A program made the translations under genes and the position numbers. A DNA stretch of 64,000 bases from Neurospora intermedia (Eukaryota > Ascomycota > Sordariomycetes > Sordariales > Sordariaceae). Below are positions 39,042 through 50,900 of this stretch, piece by piece; positions within the stretch are counted from its first letter, which is position 1; each line of letters opens with the position of its first letter. The stretch spans positions 2,046,001 to 2,110,000 of the forward strand of contig BTPP01000003.1 of the NCBI GenBank assembly GCA_037102815.1, given 5' to 3'. Under the pieces are notes generated by a model. That model was not told the DNA's origin, did no database searches, and worked only from the letters and a program-made list of their open reading frames with translations.

Positions 39042-42000
39042 AAGGAGAGAGGGATAGAATAATTAATTATATATAATTATTACTAAGGGTTAAAACCGAA
39101 TATTAGGGAGCATAGAGATACGAATTAAATGATTTAAGCTATTACCTTTAAAAAATTTAGGTTTAAATAGGAAGAAAAAATAAAAAAGTAGAAGAGGAAG
39201 GAGGATATAGTTAAAGCTTTATAAATATAGTAAAAGTAAAGGAGGCGTCGGAGAAACGGATATTAATTTTAAAAAGGATTAATATAATAGAGGATTTTAA
39301 ATTCGCTTTTTATAAATTCAATAGGGAATTTACAAATATTATGAAAGAATTCGCCCTATACCGGAAGAAAGGTCGAGGGAGGAGAGTAAATCAATAAATA
39401 TTAAGATATAAAATAGTAATAAAAGAAATATAAAGGATATATTAAAAGTAATTTAAATACCGAATAATATTAAATTAGAAGGATTTTATTAAAGTTATAA
39501 TAAAAAAGAAGAGGATAATTACGAAAGTTTAATAGACTATATAGTATAATAGTATTATTAAGGCTTCGAAAAATCCGAATTAATTTTAGCCTTTAGAACG
39601 ATAAGCCTATACCCGAAACTACTAATTAATAGATTTACCTAAATTACTAACCTTTCAAACTTATAAAGGGGTAATAGAAATTAGAAATTATAATAGTAAA
39701 GTTAAAATTTTTATTAATTATTTCTTCTTAAAGGTAGAAATCCTAATGGACTACCTACTAAATTAGACTGAATTATTAAATAGTATTAAACTAATAATTA
39801 TTAACGAATTAATTAATAAGGAGGACGTTTAAAATATATTTTTCCAAATAATATTTAATAAGGCCCTAGGGATCGATTAATATTTAAATAGGTTTTTAAA
39901 GTTATATAAATAACCGTTCTAGTAAACTATAATATATTTAATATCCGCTAGCCTCCGATTCGAATATTTCCTATAGTAGTTTAAGAATATAAAAGTAATT
40001 ATCCTTAAAAAACCTAGGAAAAGCGCCGCCTAATAGAAATTAGTAGGCGTATAGAGGCTAATTCTACTATTCAATAATATAAGAAAAATTTTCGAAGCGT
40101 TTATAATTAAAAAATTTATAGAGGCAACCGAAGAGTTCAACTTCCTACTAGAAGGTTAAATAAATAACGGGGTAAATTATTCAATAGAATTTATAATTTA
40201 GGTAATTATTAATATAGTATATATAGCCTAGAAGCTTAGAACTATAATACCCCTTATACTCCTAAATTTAAAGGGAACGTTTAATAGAATTAACTATAAG
40301 TAATTTCTATATACCCTATAGGAAATATAATTCCCAACGTAAATTATTCGGTAGGTAGCGAACTTTATTACCGGAAGAAAAAATTCTCTCTTCTTTAATA
40401 ACGAAACCTCCTACCCCTATATAATTACTATTAAAGTACTATAAGGCTCCCCCCTCTCCCCTATTTTATTTATTCTTTTTATTACCCTATTATACTAAAA
40501 ATTAATAATAATTCCAAATATAATTATAATCGGCTTTACTAATAATACTAATATTATAACGGTAGTCCGTACTATTAAAGAAAATTATTGGACGCTATAA
40601 GTAGTATAGGAAATATATTTAGAATAGGTAGGGGCGAAAAGTATAAAATGCGAAGTAATTAAAACGGAATTAATATACTTTATATAAACGAAGGTACTAA
40701 AGATAGAAATTCTTTAATTCGGGGAAATAGTATTTTAACCGACGGAATTAATATAATTCCTAAAGGTCTAACTAAATTGTAAACTTAATTATAAAACTTA
40801 TATAGAAATAGTAAAAAAGAAAATAATAATATAAATAAATATATTTACAAAATTAGTAATAAAAATATAGGGTTACTCCTTTATTCGGGTAAGGGAAATA
40901 TATATTAAATATATCTATAGTATTATCGTATATAAAGCTTTAATATTCTATTAGCCGATTAAAATCTATAGAAAGCTTCGGGGGATAGTAATTAAATTAG
41001 CGAAATATTAAATTAAATATTTAAGAATTATCGCTGGGGTGTATAAAACTATACCGGTAAAAAATTTAAAAATAGAAACCTTTTATCCGCTATTCGACTT
41101 CTACCTTAATAAAAAGGTCTGGGCCTTTAAAAAAAGGTTCGCCCGGACGGACTAAGTTTAATTCGTCCGGAGGATTATAGCCTAAATCTCTAACTATATT
41201 TAAATATAATAAATTCGAAGTCGGTTACCTATTAATAAATTAGAGAGCAGTATAATTAAAGTTCGGTAGGCCGAAGTATAAATACTAATAGAAAAATTAC
41301 TAGCGATAGTAATTAACCCCCCTTCGAAATTAGGGATTTAATTATTATTATTATTATAAATTCTAGAATTAATAACCGTTAATAGAGAACAGTAGTTAGA
41401 AGATATAACGAATTAAGAATAGGTATTTCGCTATAATTATTACTTAATAGTAGTAGTAGTAAAATTAAGAAGACGGTATAAATTTACTATTACCGACCTT
41501 ACCCCCAAATTTAATAGAAAGGCTATTTAATAATATATAATCGGTATAAAAAAGAAGAAAGGAAGACGCCGATAATTAAAAGAAGACGAAGAAGAGCCGT
41601 ACTTATTAATTAAAGCGAAAAATTCCCTCTTTATTTAAATTAGAATAGAAGTTATTAGCCTCCGGGCTTTCTTCTACTAAAGGAAAATATTAAATATATT
41701 AATTCCTATTTATATTTATAAGTTCGAAAAAGAAATATTCGCCTATATTATCCTAAATTACTTTAATATAAATACTATCTTCTAATTAAATTTAAAAGTT
41801 TGGCTATTAACGAAGGAAAAACTCTAAAAATACTTAAATGATAGAATTAAAACCGAAAGGATTCTATTATAAATATTAAAATTAGGGAAGTTAAAAAAGT
41901 ATTGTCTAGTAATCGAATTAGAGGGGGAATAATATAAGGAAATCGTAAAGTATTTTTAAGAAGAAAATAGAATATTAATTATATTAGAATAATAGAATAG

Positions 42001-42179
42001 GAACGAAGAGGAAATATTTATATTAATTACGGGAACTATTCAAACTATAACTATAGTAAGAACCGAAAAATATTATTTAACGAACGTTTAATTATATTTA
42101 AAAAATTATTCGAATAGTTGTATTATACGAATTTAATTCGTAATAATTTTATAGTACTATTAAATTTAAAAATACAGTT

Positions 42180-42365
42180 CCCCTGGGCGGAGCCAAAGTC
42201 CAGGGGAGACAGAGAGACGCCCTAGAATTTACTTAGTTAAAGAAAAAAAAAAAAAAAAAAAAACTCAAAGTTGAACTAAACAGGTAACCTTTAAAAAAGA
42301 TAATAATAATTATAACCATTGAGCTATAAGCTCAACCAGTTTCTTAAATAAGAAGTTGAATTTCT
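42180..42365 (-). repeat. tRNA-like / SINE candidate with Pol III boxes and poly-T
   Basis: On the minus strand, TAGCTCAATGG (42,316-42,326) is a perfect match to the tRNA A-box consensus, and TAGTTCAACTTTG (about 42,266-42,278) resembles a B box about 40 bp downstream, followed directly by a run of about 20 T (42,243-42,263), a Pol III terminator-like signal. The D and T arms do not fold convincingly and no acceptor stem closes, so I do not call a functional tRNA. It sits exactly at the broken 3' end of LINE copy C. Alternatively it is a chance match beside a poly-A tract. Confidence 0.3.
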
Positions 42366-44130
42366 CCTCCTATATTACCAGGTCCCCCCACCCCTTCCCA
42401 CAAACCCCCCAAAAAAAAAAAAAATCAAAGGCAAAATTTTGAAATTTTTCTTTTTCATTTTTTCTCTTTTCCAGAATTTTCAATTTTGAGCCCTAACCCT
42501 AACCCCCTCTCCAAATCGTTAGGGTTCAAAGTCTAGTCTAAGACTTGGTCATTTTCGGAACTTGGTTATTCCTAGGACTTAGTTATTTACTACAGTCATA
42601 ATCAAAATCCTTCCTTTTAACTTTTTTCGCTCTTTTCTCAACAACCATCGCGTGCACCCTAGTACAACCGGTATTAAAATGACCGCCTTTTTTTGCCCGT
42701 CATTTTGACACCTTGTGCATTTAGATGCATCAGATGGTCGCGGAGGAATTTCCGTTACAAAGGAAAAAGTGGCTTTTTCGCTCTGCTATTCAAACCGTAT
42801 CCTGCTTGGCGCTAAGATTCCCTCTTTTGGACTGCCAAGACGGGTATTTTTTTATATTCTGACCCATTATAAATAGATACGCCGCGCCTTCCTCGCTTGC
42901 GTTGTAGGCCCATGGACTACGACCTGTAGTGTGGATCTTTCATATTACCTTTCGGCCTACGAACGTTCAAGCTCTGAATGCAGGGCGTCTTAATAAATAA
43001 ACTAGTATTATAGCCCAGAACTATAACTGCTCAGCAGCGTTAGGGTTACGTGGTCGCGCGCCTTTACGGCACGCTCCACTGCACCTTAATAGAGTTTGGT
43101 ACGCGTATACTACAAAACCCCGTACAGCCAGCTCACTTCTACCTTCTTCCTCTTCCCTTCTTTATTTTAAGTCTAGCATAATATTATAGGGCTAGCTTAT
43201 AATTATTATTTAGTCGTAGTATTACTACGGCTACAGTTGCTAGTTAATATACGTTTTCTAATTGGTTAAACCTTTTAACTTTACTACCGCTATAGTAGCT
43301 ATTAGGCTAATACGCGCTCTTTAATTAACTATACGCTCCTGGAGGCTCCGGTTACATATACTAAGGATGTGGCTCATTCTCGTTTATATAGGATGAGCCG
43401 CTACGTACAAATTCTATAGTTCCCCTTCTTTCTTATATAATTATATAAGTTATATTGTACCTTATACGTTTAGTATTACCTTACCTTGTAATAAATAGAA
43501 CATTTCTATAAACTTTAGTTTTGAATTATACGCTTTCTATATTAGTAGTAGTAGGATTTACCTACTATACTAGGTTTTTGGGACTTAGGTAGCGATCCTA
43601 CCTATAATAGTAAGTACTATATATATATTAACGTGTCTTTTTAGTCTCAGTTCTCAATAACCTACTCACTTCTAGAACCTACCCTAACCCCCCCCCTCCC
43701 TCGTTTTTGAAAAAAGTTCAAGGAGGGGAGATTTATATAACTGTAGGGCGGGTCCGCTGAAGGTTGTCGTTAGAGGTTATATAATAAAGACTAGTATCTT
43801 TCAAGTTACTATAGTATACAGTTATCTAATTAGATAAGATGCTCATTTTGTCCTCTTCCATTTATATCCCATATTATATAATGCTATGCTGGCCAGTTCT
43901 GCCTAGCGCAGAAACTCAGTCAATTGCCAAATAACTAATATATGAAAACCCTAGATATTAAGCAGGGTGTGCTCCAAACCGCAGGTATGATAGCGGTGGA
44001 CAGTGTTGTAGAGCTGTTACTAAATAATTGAGCGGACATACTTGTGTAAGACGTGTGCTGCTTCCGGTGCTTACTTAGTTGTACTGTCAGGCGCTCAAAA
44101 AGGCGATTTTCAATTCTGGATCTCTCGAAT
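42366..44130. other. Gene-free transition zone with telomere-like motifs
   Basis: Mixed-composition sequence without coding frames. CCCTAACCCTAACCC lies at 42,491-42,505, an inverted TTAGGGTT at about 42,519-42,526, and further TTAGGG/CCCTAA copies near 43,028 and 43,682. A short palindrome GGCTCAT...ATGAGCC is at about 43,371-43,400, and a possible hairpin CCCCTCCCT...AGGAGGGG at about 43,690-43,727. It may contain an LTR or other transposon end that I could not delimit. Confidence 0.45.
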
Positions 44131-45290
44131 TTCTACGGTAGTATATCAACTTTTATTACTTCCTTTTGTTCGGGTGCGGCTGTTGTCTGTTTGAGCGTCC
44201 ATTGTCGCGCCTGAGCACATTGGCCTTTCGGCCCTCTGTAAAACTCAAAGTGTTCACCTGCAAGGCATGCTGCGAACACCCGGCCTCCACACTGATTGTG
44301 TAGCCCAGCTGAAAAGGAAGGGACCTGCACGGTAGAAACACTGGGTCCCCGTCCGTAGGTACGTCTAAGTACAGTGGTTTTCGGCTCCGAATTGCCACTT
44401 CCACCGGAACCCACCCATGCACACTAGATACCTACACTATTCCACCTTGATCCGATTCCATCTTCCCCTTCCCGCGTCCCGGTATCCCAACTACTCCACG
44501 AGGGTCCGAGGGTCTCCTAGATCGAGGAGGTAGGTCGGTCCTAGTCGGTCCACATCCTAGGTACCTATTCTTGTGGTCTCCTCGAATTCCGACTTCGCCG
44601 TGTCACTGACGGACACCCGTTCGCCTACCAGCTGCGACCAACAGCCACAACATCTTTGACTGCCCTGAGATTTTCGACAATCATTCGCGCCTGTCTTCAC
44701 AACTCTTCTTGCGCCCGGTCCGCCCTTCTAGCCGACTCTGCCTGCCACTTCCGACTGCCTACCTCCTGTCGCTTGGTGACAATCGCCGGCGCCGTTATCA
44801 CCTCGCCCAGCGATCCATCCGAGTCATCGCATTACACGGCGGCGCATGCACCTTGATCGACGCGCAGTACCCGCTTGCGAACCGCGAACTTGAAAGCGAC
44901 GAAGACTGCCCGGTCCCGACCGATCCTTTCTCAACGTCACTCGCCTGCTCCCACGTCTCGACGGCTTCGGTTACGCAACATCACGTCTTTGGTCTATACG
45001 GTGGGAAGAGCCATACTTCTCCTGCCGGTCAATTCTGACTCTTTATTCTCGACACTGATGCTTTACAATGTTTGAACTGCGACCAGCTTGCGTCTTCGAC
45101 ACGAAACACATCGACCATCGCAGCTGTTTTGTTGCGGAATCGGTAAAGAGGAGGTGGTGCCGCTCGCCCTAAAAGAAACCCCCCCCCCCCCTCAAAAAAA
45201 AGGCCACATGAATTATCTCTCTAGTTTGCATCGGTTCTTCCCAATCCTTTCTTGACCCTGGGCACCCTTGGCCAGCAGACACCCAGAGAG
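44131..45290. promoter_or_regulatory. Upstream / 5' UTR region of the F-box gene
   Basis: Balanced composition with CT-rich stretches and a C12 then A8 tract (about 45,178-45,201) ending 90 bp before the F-box ATG. Overlapping short ORFs at 44,133-44,422 (minus) and 44,656-45,075 (plus) share no domain signature and look like chance frames. Probable promoter and leader. Confidence 0.4.
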
Positions 45291-46841
45291 ATGGATTCTC
45301 TACACATCACCGAGTTTGGTTCGGAGCGATATTTGGACAAGGTTAATCGGCCGCAGACAAGCATCACGCCACCACCTTCCACTGCCGCGCTGCCCTCACA
45401 GTTCCTTCTTCCTTTCAGAGGTGCCTACCCTCCCGAAGCCGAAGATGCAACAATCAGGGCTAGCGAGCAGAAGCGTACCGAGAAGAAAGGCTTTCTCAGT
45501 TTTCGAAAGTTTCATGCCAAGGCGACATTGAGCTCTACCTCGTTGGATCAATGCGAACGTCGCTTCTTGGCCACAGAGCCGTTGCCCCGGCAAAGCACCT
45601 CTTTCGATCGACAATTCCACTTTTTGCCTACCGAGCTGCAAGTCGAGATCATTGCCTCACTGCCACTCTCTGACATTCTCAATTTGCGACTGGCATCGCG
45701 GTCGCTACATGCTTTAATATCGCTCAATGAAGCCCCCATCGCACGCCATCATCTCGATAACCACGTCCCAGCTTATGCCAAACGACTATACCCGCCCCCT
45801 GCACCATCGGCACTGAATCTTCACTATCTCTGCGGAATATGGCACAGGCTTCATGTGGCTGCTAAGCTATCCTATTTGATGTGTGAGTGGATATCGCGGG
45901 AGCTCTTTCTTCGAAACACTGAAGAAAAGAAAAAGGCCTTTGCGCCTCAAAGGGAACGGATGCGAAGACGCCTGATCCCCCTGCTATTCACCATTTTTCA
46001 TTTTTTCGAGATCTATCGGGAGCACCACCTAAAATATCTCGCTGAAAATGACGGCAAGGGCCTTCTCCGAGAACCCTACACGATTAACCCTATAGAGGCC
46101 CAAATTATGAGTTTGTATGATGACAAGACCTTGCTTCGAGTACATGAGGTATTTCCCTTGGTTATATCCTCCTTCTGCCGGCGCCTTCGTCCGCCGTCGT
46201 ATGTCGGCCTAGTTGAAAGGTCGATCAGGGGTTATTTGAGGGACAAGCCGCCGGATGAGGTGCACGTTGCAATCCTGTGCATTGGGGGCCTCAGAGAGGT
46301 GGAAAGGATATGGGAGGTGAAAGGATACAATACAAGACGGGCGGCCGTGGATAACTGGTATAACTCCATCACACGCGACACGGCCGAGCAAGAACCCAAG
46401 AAAAAACGGGGTATGCTGGGGTTGAAACGCAAGAAGTCCTCCTTCGGTATGGGAAAGAATTCGTTAGGAGACGCGGTGGTGGCCAATGCTCGGGTTTTCG
46501 GAGAAGTCAGTATGACGGCCAGAGATCCGATGAGCGATCTCGTTTTTAACACTAGCCTATCCACTGGCAGGCCTATGGGGCCACTGGCTAGGGACCAGCT
46601 GAAGCTATTGCTTTCCGACCTCCCAATACTGCAAAAAATCTTTCTGGAAACCGCCGAGGCCCTGATTCTGGAACGGAAGATAGTCGAACGTGCTTCTGAT
46701 ATTAAGCGCAACGCTCAAATATTCACCGATCTGATCTGCGAAGACAGGCTTGAAGAGGAAGACCAGTGGTGGTATGGCACTGTTGCGCCCGAGTCTGTAC
46801 GACCCAATCTTGAGGCCATCGAGGAGGATGTCCTAGAATGA
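45291..46841 (+). CDS. F-box protein, 516 aa
   Basis: A single exon from the ATG at 45,291 (MDSLHITEFGSERYLDKV). The frame is open 13 codons upstream but contains no earlier ATG. An F-box is visible at about residues 109-150: FHFLPTELQVEIIASLPLSDILNLRLASRSLHALI, with the Leu-Pro start and the spaced hydrophobics that contact SKP1. The rest is predominantly helical with a basic Lys/Arg patch (EPKKKRGMLGLKRKKSS, about 376-392) and an acidic C-terminus (EAIEEDVLE). F-box proteins recruit substrates to SCF ubiquitin ligases; no substrate-binding repeats (WD40, LRR, kelch) are seen, so the target is unknown. The basic patch could be a nuclear signal. The gene converges on the AT-hook gene, with 1.1 kb between stops. 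Confidence 0.85.
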   Translation: MDSLHITEFGSERYLDKVNRPQTSITPPPSTAALPSQFLLPFRGAYPPEAEDATIRASEQKRTEKKGFLSFRKFHAKATLSSTSLDQCERRFLATEPLPRQSTSFDRQFHFLPTELQVEIIASLPLSDILNLRLASRSLHALISLNEAPIARHHLDNHVPAYAKRLYPPPAPSALNLHYLCGIWHRLHVAAKLSYLMCEWISRELFLRNTEEKKKAFAPQRERMRRRLIPLLFTIFHFFEIYREHHLKYLAENDGKGLLREPYTINPIEAQIMSLYDDKTLLRVHEVFPLVISSFCRRLRPPSYVGLVERSIRGYLRDKPPDEVHVAILCIGGLREVERIWEVKGYNTRRAAVDNWYNSITRDTAEQEPKKKRGMLGLKRKKSSFGMGKNSLGDAVVANARVFGEVSMTARDPMSDLVFNTSLSTGRPMGPLARDQLKLLLSDLPILQKIFLETAEALILERKIVERASDIKRNAQIFTDLICEDRLEEEDQWWYGTVAPESVRPNLEAIEEDVLE

Positions 46842-47962
46842 GTAAGCTTAGCAGTCCATTCATTTGTCCTGTCTCCGGTGCTCAACTACTGCAGCAGAAA
46901 CATGAAGGGTGTATACTTCACATACCACAGTATTGGTCTTTTGTTTCCTCATCAACACAGCCACAGTCCTGCGCATACTGAGATAGCTTCACCAAGCGGA
47001 TGCCCATGGCGTTTTTCATCAATCTTTGCCTATTTGCACTTTGTACCAGGGTATTCATATTAAAAGCATTTGAAGGCGTTGCTTTTTTTTTTTTTTTTTT
47101 TTTTTTCAATGGTTTTCGTATTTTCTTGCTGTGTCTTCTTTTCAAATTCTATATGTAGTCTTAGTTTTACGAACGGAGTCTTTAAATGGTATACTAGAGC
47201 CACAAACTAAGAGGGCCACTTGTTAAATTCTCTGTCGAACGTGATGCGGCTAGATCGAGCGGCTCAGAGTTCCGAATACTTCCCTGGCGTTACATTTATT
47301 GTCGCAAAGCATACTATGTATAGCACGGGATCATAATAATCACAATAACATAGTGTTCTTTCAAGCTACATTCCGTGGCTTGTCCGAGACACTGCACGAA
47401 CGCAACGCATACATGCCTCTGATGAGCTGCACAATTATCAGCATCGGATGGCGCGAGGGTTCGTCCTGCGCAAAACAGCATCTTAAGGTGGTTTGAAAGT
47501 ACACCAATTCAACGTGACGCGATCCCGTCAGAAACAAGTTTGACTGATAGTGTATTTGGGTATGCAGGAAATCAGTTGAATGCTCTGGAATCTTTCACAC
47601 ATCTATCCTACGCTCACGAAACTGGGCACTCTGTAGCTGGTCAATGACACGATTAATAACTCCCGAGGAGAAGAGATAAGAAAAATACATAACAAGCCTC
47701 CGCAGTATTTATGTAGAACTCGCATTTCCCGGAAACCCTTTTGCTCGCTCGTTCGGGCGTGATCGGGCCAAGATAAACCATCGAGTTACTTCACTGCCGA
47801 GCGCGAATATCGGCATCGTAGTGGTACATTCATAGGGACAAAACACTACGTTGTACTGCATTCACTCGGATTCGTTGTCCTCTAAGTCCAAGCCAATTTC
47901 TCTTCGAGCATGGGTGAGCCGACCAACCTTCCCCTGCGTGAATGAAGAGGCAGACTTGTGGA
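46842..47962. other. Convergent 3' intergenic region with T24 tract
   Basis: The region between the F-box and AT-hook gene stops. It holds an uninterrupted run of 24 T at 47,083-47,106 and otherwise unstructured sequence that probably contains both 3' UTRs. Short ORFs here show no domain. Confidence 0.5.
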
Positions 47963-50900
47963 CTATCGCCGTCCAAGCTCAAAATACCTGTTGTTACCTC
48001 CTGATGATGGAAGTCCGGAAGCATCGAAATTGGCCATGGTGCTCGCAGTGAAAGGCGTTCCTGAATTTGAGGTTGACCTCACACTAGCGGTGTTTATAGC
48101 GTACCCGGTGCCACTCATGGCCAGAGCCCCTTGACTTCCAGCGCTGTCGAGGGTACTTGGGTTCAAAAAGTCCCACTCAGTGTTGTTCGTCCCGGCGAAA
48201 GACTGCATGTTACTGATGGCTTGAATCCCTTGACTAGTCGGGTGGGTTGTGCTCGAGCGATGCAGTGCTGTTCCAGGGTTCGTTGTATAAGTCGGTGACT
48301 GATGGACCATGTTATGCGTACTGCTCGTTCGGTACGTCGAAGCCGCAGATGGCGCCGACGACTGACCCTGTTGTGACCCGTAGGTCGGGTTGCTTGTACT
48401 CCCAGTAGACCCTCGGTAACCAGTGTCTGCAGAGCCAAATGCATTTGTTGATGAAGCTGTGAACTGGGGTGATTGGTGAGTAGAGTAGGCGCTTGCGGTC
48501 GTTGTACCTGTGGCCAAGTGTTGTTGATAGCGTTGCTGTGAAGCTACTGACTGCTGAGTTCCGCTGTAGTGGCTATGACTATTCTGGTACGGCTGTTGAA
48601 TAGAACCGTAGGGCGGTAATTGATGGGTGTTTGGATACTGCTGAGCAGGGGTAGGCTGTGGTGTTGTCTGGGCTTGTTGTTGTGCAGTAAAGTTTTGAGT
48701 TTGCTGCTGAGGGGATGGATAGCTATGCTGATGCTGGCCTTGACTATATGGCGATGTTGAGGGGCGGTACTGCGTATAAGGATGGTTTGCCCTATTTTGC
48801 TGCTGAGACATCATGGGGCTTGGGGTCTGGGACTGGTGAGCTTGTAATTGTGCTTGAGTACTTGGCTGTGAAACAGAGGTTTGGTGCTGCTGCGATGGCT
48901 GCTGCGAAATCGAGTGCGGTCGTTGTGGTTGAGGTTGCTGTGCTGATGATTCAGGTCGAGGGTGGGGCTGTGATTGTGATATGGAATGTTGTGTATGCGA
49001 TTGTGACGGTTGTCGTGAATGTTGTTGGGTCGGTGGCTGCCTTTGCTGCGACTGTTGCTGTTGATGATTTTTTGTTACTATAGGTCTTGGAACAAGGCTG
49101 TGATGCTGTGACTCAATGTTGCTCTTCAGCTCCAGTTGCGCCTGTAGCTGAGCTTCATAATTCTCCAACGTTGGAGACTGAACGTCGAAGTGACCTTGAG
49201 GCGAATGAGCTAGCGGCATAACTTGTTCAAGAGACACTGACGACGACACAGGGGTCACTTCTGACCCTATTTCAGGGGCCGTATGAAATGTAGCGGGGGC
49301 GGTCGCAGGCGCTTGATTTGGACGGGGAACTGGTGCGGGAGTGGCAGCTTTTATCTGAGAGGAGACGACTGGCTCGATGGAGCCTGGAACTGTCATATCA
49401 TTCGACTTCTTCCCTTTGAGTCTAGAGTCTCTGCTTCTTCGTTGCCGTTTCGCAGCGGGGATTCCCATTCCCGTCGTGATTGCGGGGATGTATTGAGAAC
49501 CCTGCTGAGTGGATGATGTCGGCAGAGCAACTGCGCTCGAGGACGGAGTTGTCGAACCGATCCCGTTGATGTTGTCAACGACATCAACATCTTTTGCAGT
49601 CTTCCGTTTTCGCTTCTGGCCCGCATTGCCAGGCACCTGAGCAGAGTCTATAGTAGTCGGAGCTGGGACCGTACTAGTTGATGGAATCTGTAATCCTTGA
49701 TCAGAGTGGACGCTTTGCTGAACTTGCTTTTGGGTTGGATTGCCATTCAGTCCCACTCTCTGTTGCTGTTTAGCAATAGATGGTACAGTGGTCTGCAGTT
49801 CGTTTGGTCCTGAAATGTCCGTTTCTGTGGGAGCGTCCACCTGCGCTCTGGGAGCGGAACCCTTTGGCCGCGATCCCCTTTTCTTGGCCGACTGAACAGA
49901 AGCGACGGAGTTCACAGCAGTAAATGAAGCATTGGCCGGTTGATACTGCGTACCTTCCAATGTCTGTGATAACTGAGCAGAAGTGTAGGAATCATCCGCT
50001 GGCTGGACTGCCTGTCTTGGAAGAACGGCGGCATCGGACACCTTTGGCCGATTTCTTGACCCCTTGGGCCGGCCTCTCTTCTTCATAATCCCCGGGGTCT
50101 CAACGACAAGACTGTCGTTGCCGGGTCCATGATGCTGTATGGTACGCGCTGGAATAGTCGCTGCTACATGGCTGGTAACCGTATCCGGCCGTGTTATTCC
50201 TGGAGCTTCAACATGAGCTGGTTCACGGTGAGGGCTTGCGGCTTGGGCAAGCAGCATAACATTAGCATCCACCATGTCAGGAGTGCTTGTATCGCCGCAC
50301 TCAGCGTCGACCCAGTTCCTATCAGTACCAGCCCCTCTGTGTGTCCGGTCTGTATCGGGGATGTCCTTGCTAGAGCCCTTTTTCAAGCCTTTGTCCTTAC
50401 GCACCTTGGTGGCCTTGCTCCCTTTTGGCCTTCCCCGTTTTCGACGAACTGGTTCAGGTCCATCCATTTGACGAACAGGGGCCAAATTTTGCTGCCCATT
50501 GTTACCTCCAAGTTTTGGAAAGATTTCGGCTATCCAGCCAACAAACAAGCTTCCCGAACCATTCGCCTCGGCGCTTTGGGGAAACTCACCGTTCGCGGGC
50601 GGCGGAGCACCAGGTATGCCTCCGAAAAAAGCGAGGGCCTTGCAAATCTGATCAACGACAAGAAGCGGCTGCAGGCTTCGGAGGAGCGTCAAAAGACGTG
50701 CTTGTTCTGATTTCGTTTCGTCGGCATTCAAGGGAGTTTGGCGGCCTGACATATAGGGCGCCTGAGCGGATGTGGTGGCTGGAACGAAAGGCTTCGCCGT
50801 CTCATCCGGTAACTGAACAAATTTGCTTCTCCTATGAGAAACATAGCCATTCTCGAAAGCTCGTTTAGCGGCCAGCTCCGTACTCTCGCTCGTACGTTTG

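Larger units (their letters stand above)
36470..42175 (+). mobile_element. LINE (Tad1-like), copy C, RIP-degraded, 3' truncated
   Basis: Plus-strand copy of the same element: 5' end near 36,470, ORF1 at 36,573, RT with GSPLSPILFILF at about 40,445-40,480 and a mutated catalytic box GFTNN at 40,532-40,546. Similarity to copy B ends at about 42,175, before the GC-richer tail of the other copies, so its own 3' end is missing. It carries a 253 bp foreign insert at 38,789-39,041. With copy B it forms a long inverted repeat around the gypsy remnant. Confidence 0.8.

Noticed and set aside
44656-45075. Overlapping ORFs upstream of the F-box gene
   Set aside because: Three overlapping short frames with no family match; more likely the leader or promoter.
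45252-45290. Upstream extension of the F-box protein (TTG start)
   Set aside because: No ATG; MDSLHITEFG at 45,291 is the first in-frame ATG.
48715-49083. 122-codon Val/Ala-rich plus-strand ORF
   Set aside because: Antisense to the Gln-rich CAG/CAA repeats of the AT-hook gene, which read as Val/Leu/Cys-type codons on the other strand.
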